A stretch of 64,000 nt of DNA. Origin: Thalassotalea sp. GTDB taxonomy: Bacteria > Pseudomonadota > Gammaproteobacteria > Enterobacterales > Alteromonadaceae. The notes beneath the pieces are model-generated. The model was not told where the DNA came from. It did not search any database and saw nothing but the letters and a program-made list of their open reading frames with translations. Position numbers and translations under genes: made by a program. The DNA lies in the NCBI GenBank assembly GCA_029237915.1, contig JAQWHD010000003.1, forward strand, positions 21,426-85,425. The letters are read 5' to 3'. Position 1 is the stretch's first letter. Each line of letters begins with the position of its first letter. This document shows, piece by piece, positions 56,250 to 64,000 of the stretch.

Positions 56250-56265
56250 TCGTCCATTTAGACGA
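56250..56265 (+). promoter_or_regulatory. Island operator, site 7
   Basis: TCGTCCATTTAGACGA in the 177-base divergent region, about 97 bases before the hydratase start and 66 before the SDR start. Confidence 0.65.
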
Positions 56266-56330
56266 AGTTGTTTACCTTAAACTCTAGGTAAACTGTTTTC
56301 ATGGAATTAATTTTAATACGAGACTGAGCT

Positions 56331-57113
56331 ATGCTCCTTAATGAAAAATATAAAGGTAAGGTTGTCCTTATAACCGGAGGTACTAAAGGTATTGGTGCTG
56401 GTATTGCCAATGGTTTTTTATCGGCCGGAGCGCAAGTTGTGGTTTGTGGGCGTCAAGACGTAGCGTCGTTACCGCAAGTAACCGTTGATGGCAGTGTTAG
56501 ACAAGCTCACTTTATTCAAGCTGATGTTAAAGATATTGATAGTACAGCGGCTATGTTCAGTACGATAGTGCAGAAATACGGTAAATTAGACGTATTAATT
56601 AATAATGCCGGTGGTAGTCCTTTTGCACTTGCGGACAAGGCTTCTCCTCGTTTTCATGAGGCGATACTCAAACTCAACTTGATTGCACCGTTAAATGTAG
56701 CTCAGCAAGCTAATGAAATTATGCAAGAGAATGAAGGTGGCAGCATTATATTCATTGGTAGTATCAGTGCAATGCGTGCTTCACCTGGCACAGCCGCTTA
56801 CGGCGCCGCAAAAGCGGGGATTTTATCGTTAGTTAAATCACTCGCGGTAGAATGGGCTCCTAAGGTTCGCACTATGGCAGTGAGTCCCGGCTTAGTAAAA
56901 ACAGAAAATTCTCACCTTCATTATGGCGATGAAGATGGTATTGCCGCAGTAAGTGCGACCATACCAGCTGGCCGCATGGCTGAACCTGATGATATTGCTA
57001 ATGCCTGTATATTTTTAGCTTCAGCTGAAGCGAGTTACGCAAGTGGTTGTAATTTACTGATGAATGGCGGTGGTGAAATGCCCGCTTTTCTCAACGCTAG
57101 CGAAAACAAATAA
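56331..57113 (+). CDS. Short-chain dehydrogenase/reductase (first gene of igr-like operon)
   Basis: SDR of 260 residues: TGGTKGIG, NNAGG, Ser in GSISAM, and YGAAK. CGRQD after the second strand suggests NADP. It is the first of at least eight co-directional genes up to the right edge and is 53 bases before chsH2. Within side-chain beta-oxidation it may act as the hydroxyacyl-CoA dehydrogenase; alternatively it may act on the 17-hydroxyl or a ring hydroxyl. The sequence does not decide. Confidence 0.83.
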   Translation: MLLNEKYKGKVVLITGGTKGIGAGIANGFLSAGAQVVVCGRQDVASLPQVTVDGSVRQAHFIQADVKDIDSTAAMFSTIVQKYGKLDVLINNAGGSPFALADKASPRFHEAILKLNLIAPLNVAQQANEIMQENEGGSIIFIGSISAMRASPGTAAYGAAKAGILSLVKSLAVEWAPKVRTMAVSPGLVKTENSHLHYGDEDGIAAVSATIPAGRMAEPDDIANACIFLASAEASYASGCNLLMNGGGEMPAFLNASENK

Positions 57114-57166
57114 TTTATTTAATTTAAAACTTTAGAATTCATCTTGATAAATGTAGGAGACGGACA

Positions 57167-58153
57167 TTGGCTAAACATGAATGGTTATCCGAAATAGAAG
57201 CGATGGTAGGACGACAATATGGTCGTATCTACGCGTGGGACAAAGTTAATGAAGCGATGGTTAGACAGTGGTGTGAAGTTATGGGCGTTGAAAACCCTCT
57301 TTATACCGATGCAGACTATGCTGCAACTACCGAATATGGAGAGCTAGTTGCTCCACCAGCAATGTTACAAGGTTGGTGTTTAGCAGGCTTTGGTGATGAG
57401 ATCCTTGCTCCTGGTTCAACGAAAGAGAATCCTTATGGCGCATTAGTATTTCTTGAAAAACAAGGTTATCCGGCAGTCGTAGCGGTTAACTCAAATCTTC
57501 ATTTCGATCGCTATATTACTATGGGTGAAAAACTTTATTATACCACGGTTTTTGATAGCATCAGCGATGAGAAAACCACCGCTCTTGGTACTGGTTTTTT
57601 TGTAACATTAAAAATGACTTATTTCTCAGAGAAGGCTAACGGCCAAGACGATGAAAAAGTCGGAGATATGATGTTCCGCGTGTTTAAATTTAAACCGGCT
57701 AAAAAACCTGAAACTAAAGCCCCAGCAAAAGAAGCTGCGAAGAGAAAACGACCTAAACCGGGCATCAGTGATGATAACCGCTTCTTTTGGGAAGGTTTTG
57801 AAGCCAAAGAAATGCGTATTCAAGAATGTAATAGCTGTAAGAAGCTGCAACATCCACCAGCCCCTGTGTGTATGCACTGTCATTCTTTCGATTTAGGCTA
57901 CAAGGTTGCTAGTGGTAAAGGTGAATTGTATTCATTTGTGATAATGCATTATCCGCACGTTGCACCATTCGACAGTCCAAATCCAATTGGCCTTATTGAG
58001 CTAGAAGAAGGTGTTCGAATCCCTGCAGGCTTGATCGGTCTTGAAGAAGGTGTGTCACCAAAGATTGGTCAAAAGGTTGAAGTAGAATATCACCTGTTTG
58101 ATGGTGAATTGACCTTGCCACAATTTAGACTTTTGCCAATTAAGGAGTCGTAA
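57167..58153 (+). CDS. chsH2: ChsH2-like MaoC hydratase/DUF35 fusion
   Basis: Protein of 328 residues in two parts: an N-terminal MaoC-like hot-dog domain (about 1-160) and a DUF35 part. The latter has a zinc ribbon, C221-x2-C224-x10-C235-x2-C238, and an OB fold to the end. This is the layout of M. tuberculosis ChsH2, which pairs with ChsH1 to hydrate the C17 side-chain enoyl-CoA and whose DUF35 part binds the aldolase Ltp2. A lysine- and alanine-rich linker (about 180-200) joins the parts. The TTG start is supported by AGGAGA ahead of it. The stop overlaps the next ATG by one base. Confidence 0.88.
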   Translation: MAKHEWLSEIEAMVGRQYGRIYAWDKVNEAMVRQWCEVMGVENPLYTDADYAATTEYGELVAPPAMLQGWCLAGFGDEILAPGSTKENPYGALVFLEKQGYPAVVAVNSNLHFDRYITMGEKLYYTTVFDSISDEKTTALGTGFFVTLKMTYFSEKANGQDDEKVGDMMFRVFKFKPAKKPETKAPAKEAAKRKRPKPGISDDNRFFWEGFEAKEMRIQECNSCKKLQHPPAPVCMHCHSFDLGYKVASGKGELYSFVIMHYPHVAPFDSPNPIGLIELEEGVRIPAGLIGLEEGVSPKIGQKVEVEYHLFDGELTLPQFRLLPIKES

Positions 58154-59286
58154 TGGATTTTAACTTAACAGAAGAACAATCTGCCATTGCAGACATGGCG
58201 AATAGCCTGTTTACCGATACCTGTACAGATGATTTTCTTCGTGGCTACGATGACGCTGGCCAAGGTACTATGTCTGATCTTTGGCAAGCCTGTATTGAAA
58301 CTGGTTTGCAAGGGGTTATTATTCCTGAAGCTACGGGTGGTATTGATCTTGGTATGACTGAGTTGAGCCTTGTATTACAAGCTCAAGGTGGTGCATTAGG
58401 CCAAGTGCCATTATGGCGACATCAGGTTACTGCCACCGCCATTGCTAAATTCGGAGATCCGGCTCTAGAGTCAATAGCGCAAGCCGCTGCAGAAGGAACA
58501 AACCTGTTAACTCTTGCTTTCAGTTTAGTTAATACCAGTAATGAAGCACAAGTTAGTGTTGAAAAATCTAGTGCTGGACTCAAACTTAATGGTTTAGTTC
58601 AGGCGGTATCTGTCGCTGGTTTGGCTGATTATATTTTGCTACCACTAACGCTAGAGAACGAATCTCGCTGGGCACTAATCGATAGTAAAGTCTCTGGTTT
58701 GTCATTAACTAAAGGACAAATGACACAAGGTGAAGAAGTTGCTGATTTACACCTAAATGATGTCGTAATTAACAACTCCGTGTTGCTTAAAAATAACGCT
58801 AACCGCTGGTTGGTTCCAAGAATTTTAGCTTCATTGGCCTCTTTGCAATTAGGCGTTAGCGAAGCTCAAATTACTAAAACAGTTGAATATATTAGCGAAC
58901 GTCAACAGTTTGGCCGAGCTATTGGTACCTTTCAAGCGGTACAGATGACAATGGCTGATACCAAAATTTCTCTTGAAGCATTACGCAGTAGTGTATGGCA
59001 ATTATGTTATCGCCTAGATAACGATTTAGGCTGTGAACATGAAGCTTTAGCAACCGCTTGGCAGGCTTGTGAGGCAGGCCATTCTATTGGCCACAAAGCA
59101 CAGCATGTTCATGGCGGATTTGGTGTAGATGTTAGCTATATCATATATAGATACCTGTACTGGAGTCGTGCAATTAGCCTAAATTTAGGCGGTAGCCCCG
59201 CTTTATTGGCAAAACTTGGCGATGCCTTAACCGAAAGCGATAAGCTTGGCTGGAAATATGACCTGGATGAAAACTATGCAAACTAA
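58153..59286 (+). CDS. Acyl-CoA dehydrogenase, non-catalytic-type subunit (ChsE1/FadE28-like)
   Basis: Protein of 377 residues starting MDFNLTEEQSAIADMANSLF. FAD contacts are ERQQFGRAIGTFQAVQ and QHVHGGFGVD. The expected glutamate helix reads LASLASLQLGVSEAQ, with no ER, and the C-terminal part lacks a catalytic loop. It fits the beta-type subunit of the side-chain dehydrogenase, whose partner would be the gene at 60890. It overlaps chsH2 by 1 base and chsH1 by about 11, indicating tight translational coupling. Confidence 0.86.
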   Translation: MDFNLTEEQSAIADMANSLFTDTCTDDFLRGYDDAGQGTMSDLWQACIETGLQGVIIPEATGGIDLGMTELSLVLQAQGGALGQVPLWRHQVTATAIAKFGDPALESIAQAAAEGTNLLTLAFSLVNTSNEAQVSVEKSSAGLKLNGLVQAVSVAGLADYILLPLTLENESRWALIDSKVSGLSLTKGQMTQGEEVADLHLNDVVINNSVLLKNNANRWLVPRILASLASLQLGVSEAQITKTVEYISERQQFGRAIGTFQAVQMTMADTKISLEALRSSVWQLCYRLDNDLGCEHEALATAWQACEAGHSIGHKAQHVHGGFGVDVSYIIYRYLYWSRAISLNLGGSPALLAKLGDALTESDKLGWKYDLDENYAN

Positions 59287-59707
59287 AACTATGCAATTTA
59301 ATGAAGTTCAGGTGGGTGATAAATTACCTGAACTAGCTATTCCAATTACCGTAGCGTTAATCTCTAACGGTGCTTTAGCAACCCGTGATTTCTTTCCGGG
59401 CCATCATGATAAAGATGCTGCGATTGAACTAGGTTCACCACATATCTTTATGAATATTTTGACGACTAATGGCTTGGTACAAAGCTTTATAGAGCGCTGG
59501 ATTGGTCCAGGGTGTCGTTTTCAAGATATCGACATCAAATTGGGTATGCCTAATTACCCAGGTGACACCATGACCTTCATGGGTGAAGTTACCGCTATCG
59601 ACCCAGAAAAACGTACGGTTGAAATCGGTTTGGCGGGTAAAAATCAATACGGCATGCATGTCACTGGCACAGTGCGATTGGTACTGCCATTAGGGGAAAA
59701 AATATGA
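59276..59707 (+). CDS. chsH1: ChsH1-like MaoC hydratase subunit
   Basis: Small hot-dog protein of 143 residues. ATRDFFPGHHD carries the catalytic pair D38 and H43, the same spacing as Asp29/His34 of ChsH1. With ChsH2 it hydrates a 3-oxo-pregna-17,20-diene carboxyl-CoA type substrate. The frame opens at a TTG (59246) with ATGs at 59258, 59267, 59276 and 59291. I favour 59276, which has GGA 8 bases upstream, but 59291 would also give a normal N-terminus. It ends in an ATGA overlap with ltp2. Confidence 0.86.
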   Translation: MQTKTMQFNEVQVGDKLPELAIPITVALISNGALATRDFFPGHHDKDAAIELGSPHIFMNILTTNGLVQSFIERWIGPGCRFQDIDIKLGMPNYPGDTMTFMGEVTAIDPEKRTVEIGLAGKNQYGMHVTGTVRLVLPLGEKI

Positions 59708-60879
59708 ACGAATCAATTAGCGGTAAAGCTGCCATTGCAGGCTTAGGTGCCACCGAATTTTCTAAAAACTCTGGTCGTACTGAATTACGTTTAGCGATGG
59801 AAGCAACTTTAGCTGCATTAGAAGATGCGGGTATTGATCCAAGTGAAGTCGATGGTTTCTGTAGTTATTCGGTTGATAAAGTGCCTGAATATGAAATTTC
59901 ACGCTTACTTGGTTGTAACGAAGTGAAATTTTTCTCACAAATTCCTCATGGCGGCGGCGCAGCATGTGCACCAATAATGCATGCAGCAATGGCTGTCGCT
60001 AGCGGTGTTGCAAAAACAGTTGTTGTTTATCGTGCGATGAACGAACGTTCTTGGTACCGCTTTGGTACAGGCGATTACGGCTTTGCATCATCACCTGTGT
60101 TTGAAAACATTAACTATGGTTATTATATGCCACACGGCTTTCATACCCCTGCAAGTTGGGTTGGTATGTTCGCACAGCGCTATATGCATGAGTTTGGTGC
60201 TACTTCAGAAGACTTCGGCCGAGTAGCAGTTGCTTCACGAGATTTCGCGGCAACCAATCCAGCAGCTTTCTTTTATGAAAAACCTATTACTCTTGAAGAT
60301 CATCAAGCATCAAAATGGATTTGTGAACCTTTGCATCTACTTGATTGTTGTCAGGAATCTGATGGAGCCGTGGCAATGGTGATCACTAGTGTTGATCGTG
60401 CCAAGACCTTAAAACAAAAACCAGTAGTGATTAAAGCTGGCGCTCAAGGCATTGCAGAAGGTCAACAGATTATGACCTCGTATTATCGTGAAGATATCAC
60501 TGGTTTACCCGAAATGGGTATCGTTGCGAAAGAGTTGTATACGCAGTCTGGACTTGGACCGAATGATTTCCAAACGGCCATAATCTACGATCATTTTACC
60601 CCGTTTGTATTACCACAACTTGAAGAGTTTGGTTTTGCTGAGCGTGGAAAAGCAAAAGACTTTATTCGTGCTGGCCATCATGAGCGTGGCGGTAAATTAC
60701 CGATTAACCCACACGGTGGACAATTAGGTGAAGCTTACATTCATGGTATGAATGGCGTAGCTGAAGCCGTAAGACAAGTACGTGGTACTTCTGTTAACCA
60801 AGTTGACGATGTTGAAAATGTACTCGTTACCGCGGGTACTGGCGTTCCAACCAGTGGCTTGATTTTAGGCGCAGAGTAA
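59704..60879 (+). CDS. ltp2: Ltp2-like steroid side-chain aldolase (thiolase fold)
   Basis: Thiolase-superfamily protein of 391 residues related to SCP-x/Ltp2. The proposed catalytic tyrosines of Ltp2 are present at near-identical positions: Y295 in IIYDHFTPF and Y345 in GEAYIHGMNG. Ltp2 performs a retro-aldol cleavage of the 17-hydroxy C22 CoA thioester, releasing propionyl-CoA and a 17-ketosteroid such as androstenedione. It works bound to the DUF35 domain of ChsH2, encoded two genes upstream. The 4-base overlap with chsH1 supports an enzyme complex. Confidence 0.88.
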   Translation: MNESISGKAAIAGLGATEFSKNSGRTELRLAMEATLAALEDAGIDPSEVDGFCSYSVDKVPEYEISRLLGCNEVKFFSQIPHGGGAACAPIMHAAMAVASGVAKTVVVYRAMNERSWYRFGTGDYGFASSPVFENINYGYYMPHGFHTPASWVGMFAQRYMHEFGATSEDFGRVAVASRDFAATNPAAFFYEKPITLEDHQASKWICEPLHLLDCCQESDGAVAMVITSVDRAKTLKQKPVVIKAGAQGIAEGQQIMTSYYREDITGLPEMGIVAKELYTQSGLGPNDFQTAIIYDHFTPFVLPQLEEFGFAERGKAKDFIRAGHHERGGKLPINPHGGQLGEAYIHGMNGVAEAVRQVRGTSVNQVDDVENVLVTAGTGVPTSGLILGAE

Positions 60880-60889
60880 GGATTGAAGA

Positions 60890-62059
60890 ATGTTTATTGA
60901 TTTAACACCAGAACAACGGGCATTACGCCTAGAAGTACGAGATTATTTTTCTCAATTAATGACGCCTGAATTACGCAATAAGCTCAGAGGTAAAGAAGGT
61001 GGTGAAGATTTCCGTAACGTTGTTCGCCAAATGGGTAAAGACGGTTGGTTAGCCGTTGGTTGGCCTAAAGAACACGGTGGCCAGGGTTATCAAGCAACAG
61101 AACAACTGATCTTCTTTGAAGAAGCAAATATAGCTGGTGCGCCATTGCCTTTCGTAACGATTAGTACCGTTGGCCCAGCATTAATGCAATATGGTACTGA
61201 TTTACAAAAAGAAAAATTTTTACCTGGCATAGCTAATGGTGAAATACATTTTGCTATTGGCTATTCTGAGCCTAATGCCGGCTCTGACTTGGCTACATTG
61301 AAAACTAAAGCCACGCTTGATGGTGATAACTTTACGGTTAATGGCAATAAGCTATGGACCTCAGGCGCCGAATCAGCTGATTATATTTGGTTAGCAGCAC
61401 GCACCGATCAAGAGTTAGCCCGTCACAAGGGGATTTCTATTATGATTTTAGATACCCAAAGTGAAGGTTTTAGTAGCACAGTTATTCCGACCTGTTCTAA
61501 TCCAACTGCAGCAACTTATTATGACAATGTTAATGTCCCAAAAGATATGTTGGTTGGTGAGTTAAATGGTGGTTGGAAACTTATTACCTCACAGCTAAAC
61601 CATGAGCGTTTAGGTTTAGGGTCTTGGTCAGATAAAGTCGTTGGTTTGTATCGCCGTATTTATCTTTGGGCCAATACCAAAGACGAACAAGGTAAACGTG
61701 CAACTGATAATCCATGGGTACGCTCGGCACTTGCTGAGTGTTATGCCAAGCTTGAAGCAATGCGACTTATTAATTTTCGCATCGCCGCAGACTTAGAAAA
61801 AGGTCATATGGATATTGCTCTTGCCTCAGTAACAAAAGTTTATGGTTCTGAGTCTTCGATTGAAATTTTACGCAAGTTGATTGATATTGTCGGCATGAAT
61901 GGCATGGTTAAAGACGACTCAGCGGCATCATTTTTAATGGGTGAACTTGAGTATGAAGTACGTGCATCAGTAACACTGACCTTTGGTGGTGGCGTGAATG
62001 AATTGCAGCGTGAGCTTATTGCTCAGTTTGGTATTGGCATGCCACGCGCAGTACGCTAA
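60890..62059 (+). CDS. Acyl-CoA dehydrogenase, catalytic-type subunit (ChsE2/FadE29-like)
   Basis: Protein of 389 residues. The candidate catalytic glutamate is E239 in NHERLGLGSW; the C-terminal loop is FGGGVNELQRELIA, without the medium-chain-type glutamate. FAIGYSEPNAGSDLA and LWTSGAESADY are FAD and substrate contacts. With the subunit at 58153 it would make the dehydrogenase that precedes ChsH1-ChsH2 and Ltp2. It is 10 bases after ltp2. Confidence 0.86.
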   Translation: MFIDLTPEQRALRLEVRDYFSQLMTPELRNKLRGKEGGEDFRNVVRQMGKDGWLAVGWPKEHGGQGYQATEQLIFFEEANIAGAPLPFVTISTVGPALMQYGTDLQKEKFLPGIANGEIHFAIGYSEPNAGSDLATLKTKATLDGDNFTVNGNKLWTSGAESADYIWLAARTDQELARHKGISIMILDTQSEGFSSTVIPTCSNPTAATYYDNVNVPKDMLVGELNGGWKLITSQLNHERLGLGSWSDKVVGLYRRIYLWANTKDEQGKRATDNPWVRSALAECYAKLEAMRLINFRIAADLEKGHMDIALASVTKVYGSESSIEILRKLIDIVGMNGMVKDDSAASFLMGELEYEVRASVTLTFGGGVNELQRELIAQFGIGMPRAVR

Positions 62060-62070
62060 GAGGATAATAT

Positions 62071-63270
62071 ATGAGCGATTTAGCCCAATTTAAACAAGAA
62101 GTGCGTACTTGGCTAGAGGCTAATTGCCCTATGTCATTACGTACACCAACCCCAGATGGAGAGCTTATTTGGGGCGGTAGCGAAGTCAACTTTACCTTTG
62201 ATGACCAACGTTTATGGTTTGACCGTATGCGTGATAAAAATTGGTTTTGTCCCAGCTGGTCAGCTGAATATGGCGGTGGTGGCTTAAGCTCAAAAGAAAA
62301 CAGTATATTAGAGAGTGAAATACGTCGACTAAAATGTCGTCCGCCCCAAATCAATTTGGGTATTTGGATGCTAGGCCCTGTGCTTTTACAGCATGGTAGC
62401 GAGCAACAGAAACAGCAGTTTCTAACACCAATGACCCGCGGTGAAGTACGCTGGTGTCAGGGATTTAGTGAGCCAAATGCAGGCTCTGATCTTGCTAGCA
62501 TTCGTACTAGTGCAGTCGATAAGGGCGATCATTATTTAGTTAATGGCAGTAAAATTTGGACGTCATACGGTGATAAATCCGACTGGATGTATGCCTTAGT
62601 TCGAACCGACCCTACAGCACCGAAACATCAAGGTATAAGCTTGTTATTGTTGGACATGCATAGTGAAGGTGTAAATGCGGTACCTATTGATTTGATTAGT
62701 GGTAAGTCTTCTTTTTGTGAAGTGTTTTTCGATAATGTGGTTGTAGCAAAAGAAAACCTTATCGGCGAACTTAACAATGGCTGGAAGCTTGCTAAGGAAT
62801 TGCTGCAACATGAACGTAGCGCAATGTCTAAATTTGGTGAGTTTCAATTACCAACACACTTTGATCTAATGTCATTAATCAATGATTATATGCCTGCACC
62901 TCACAGCCCTAGCGAAACTGCGTTGCTTGATAAAGCGACTGCCGCTGAAATGGAAGAGCGAGCTTACAACTTGACGGTCCAGCGTTTAGGTCACGAAATG
63001 CAGGCGGGACAAAATAATTTTGGTTTAATGTCCATTATGAAGCTAGTACATACTGAGCAGGAGAAAACCAAATTTGAATTATTACTCGATGCGATGGGGT
63101 ATCGCGCACTGGGCTGGGAAGATGATAACTTTACCGACCAAGAGCAAGCGATTAACCGTGCCTGGCTAAACAGCTTTTCTCAAACCATTGCTGGTGGCTC
63201 GTCTGAAGTTCAACTAAATGTAATAGCTAAACGAGTATTACAATTACCTGAAAACAAAGGAACAAGCTGA
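62071..63270 (+). CDS. Acyl-CoA dehydrogenase, catalytic-type subunit
   Basis: Protein of 399 residues. The candidate catalytic glutamate is E248 in LQHERSAMSKFG; the C-terminal loop reads AGGSSEVQLNVIAK. WCQGFSEPNAGSDLAS and WTSYGDKSDW are present. It resembles the catalytic members of the other two pairs, and its partner would be the partial gene that starts one base before its end (TGATG). Substrate: a steroid side chain of other length, or a C/D-ring CoA ester (FadE31/32-like); not decided. Confidence 0.85.
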   Translation: MSDLAQFKQEVRTWLEANCPMSLRTPTPDGELIWGGSEVNFTFDDQRLWFDRMRDKNWFCPSWSAEYGGGGLSSKENSILESEIRRLKCRPPQINLGIWMLGPVLLQHGSEQQKQQFLTPMTRGEVRWCQGFSEPNAGSDLASIRTSAVDKGDHYLVNGSKIWTSYGDKSDWMYALVRTDPTAPKHQGISLLLLDMHSEGVNAVPIDLISGKSSFCEVFFDNVVVAKENLIGELNNGWKLAKELLQHERSAMSKFGEFQLPTHFDLMSLINDYMPAPHSPSETALLDKATAAEMEERAYNLTVQRLGHEMQAGQNNFGLMSIMKLVHTEQEKTKFELLLDAMGYRALGWEDDNFTDQEQAINRAWLNSFSQTIAGGSSEVQLNVIAKRVLQLPENKGTS

Positions 63271-64000
63271 TGAGTATGGTGTATAGCGAAGATGATCGTA
63301 TGTTAGCGGATACGGCTGAAGAATTTCTTGCTGCTCAAAGCCCTGTGTCTGCACAGCGTGCCCTGCGAGATAGCAAAGCTGAGCTGAATTATGATCCGAA
63401 AATTTGGCAACAAATGACGGAATTAGGTTGGGGGGCAATTACTTTTCCTGAAGAACTAGGTGGTTTAGATTTTGGTTTTAAAGGTTTAGGTGCGATATTT
63501 GAAGCTACAGGTAAGCACCTTAGTGCTTCGCCAATGCTCTCGTCAGTAGTGCTTTGTGGTTCGTTATTACAACAGTTAGCAAATAGCGAACAACAGTCTT
63601 GGTTGACGGCAATTATTAGCGGTGAAAAACGTTTAGCGTTAGCGGTTGATGAGCAAGCAAGACATAAGCCAGAGAGTATAGATACAAGGGTAACAATTGA
63701 TGGCAATGGCTTTATACTTAACGGTAAAAAAACCATGGTTATTGATGGTGTGAGTCCCGATGGTTGGATTGTCTCAGCACAACATAAAGATGGTTGTAGC
63801 TTATTCATCGTGCCATTTAGCGACCAAGTTGTGGTGACTCGCATTAACCTTATTGATTCACGCAATTACGCTGAGCTTTCTTTTAGTGATCTTAAACTAC
63901 CAGCAGAGTCATTATTAGGTACCCTAGGTGGTGGTTTTAACGCGTTAGACCATGCTTTAGACTTAGGTCGCTTATGTTTAAGTAGTGAAATACTTGGCGC
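63270..64000 (+). CDS. Acyl-CoA dehydrogenase, non-catalytic-type subunit (3' end outside window)
   Basis: Begins at the ATG overlapping the previous stop by one base and stays open to the window edge (243 codons seen of about 370-390). MSMVYSEDDRMLADTAEEFL is a typical N-terminus; WGAITFPEELGGLDFGFKG and GFILNGKKTMVIDG follow. The helix that bears the glutamate in catalytic subunits reads HALDLGRLCLSSE, with no ER, so it looks like the non-catalytic partner of the gene at 62071. The operon continues beyond the window. Confidence 0.83.
   Translation, partial: MSMVYSEDDRMLADTAEEFLAAQSPVSAQRALRDSKAELNYDPKIWQQMTELGWGAITFPEELGGLDFGFKGLGAIFEATGKHLSASPMLSSVVLCGSLLQQLANSEQQSWLTAIISGEKRLALAVDEQARHKPESIDTRVTIDGNGFILNGKKTMVIDGVSPDGWIVSAQHKDGCSLFIVPFSDQVVVTRINLIDSRNYAELSFSDLKLPAESLLGTLGGGFNALDHALDLGRLCLSSEILG

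Overview
The window looks like a chromosomal segment of a marine gammaproteobacterium of the Alteromonadales, most likely Colwelliaceae (Colwellia/Thalassotalea type). That is inferred from the AT-rich sequence (about 40% GC by eye, not computed) and from housekeeping proteins of this type (HrpB, PBP1b, HemL, PyrB, HemJ, ErpA). No rRNA, tRNA, CRISPR array, transposase or phage gene was seen.

Bases 1-19133 are mostly ordinary core genome: the end of an RND efflux permease, hrpB, mrcB, hemL, pyrB, hemJ, a ClC protein with channel-like residues, a coiled-coil membrane protein, erpA, a second RND pump (adaptor plus permease) and an exported M28 peptidase, closed by a strong hairpin terminator.

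From about 19.2 kb to the right edge, where it runs off mid-gene, lies a large steroid catabolism island. Ring A/B functions: 3alpha-hydroxysteroid dehydrogenase (HsdA-like), ketosteroid delta-1 dehydrogenase (KstD-like), 9alpha-hydroxylase oxygenase and reductase (KshA and KshB-like), the two-component phenol hydroxylase (HsaA and HsaB-like) and the last three meta-pathway enzymes (HsaE, HsaG, HsaF-like). The extradiol dioxygenase (HsaC/TesB) and the C-C hydrolase (HsaD/TesD) that must act between HsaAB and HsaE are not in the window. Side-chain functions: an operon resembling the actinobacterial igr operon (ChsH2, ChsH1, Ltp2 and paired acyl-CoA dehydrogenases). C/D-ring entry: a FadD3-like CoA ligase. 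Around these are more SDRs, a thiolase, an enoyl-CoA hydratase, an OYE-family reductase, an aldehyde dehydrogenase, three MFS transporters, two TonB-dependent receptors and a LuxR-type regulator resembling TeiR of Comamonas.

A 16-bp dyad, approximately T(C/A)GTCC-N5-GACGA, recurs in the promoter regions of the island: 25148, 25301, 30293, 47445, 48106, 56250 and, more weakly, 53935. I did not see it in the core gene intergenic regions. It looks like the operator of a single steroid regulon. The LuxR protein at 52653-53813 is the only clear DNA-binding regulator in the window and so the first candidate to bind it. The six acyl-CoA dehydrogenases sort into three neighbouring pairs of one subunit with, and one without, a candidate catalytic glutamate, as expected of the alpha2beta2 steroid-CoA dehydrogenases.
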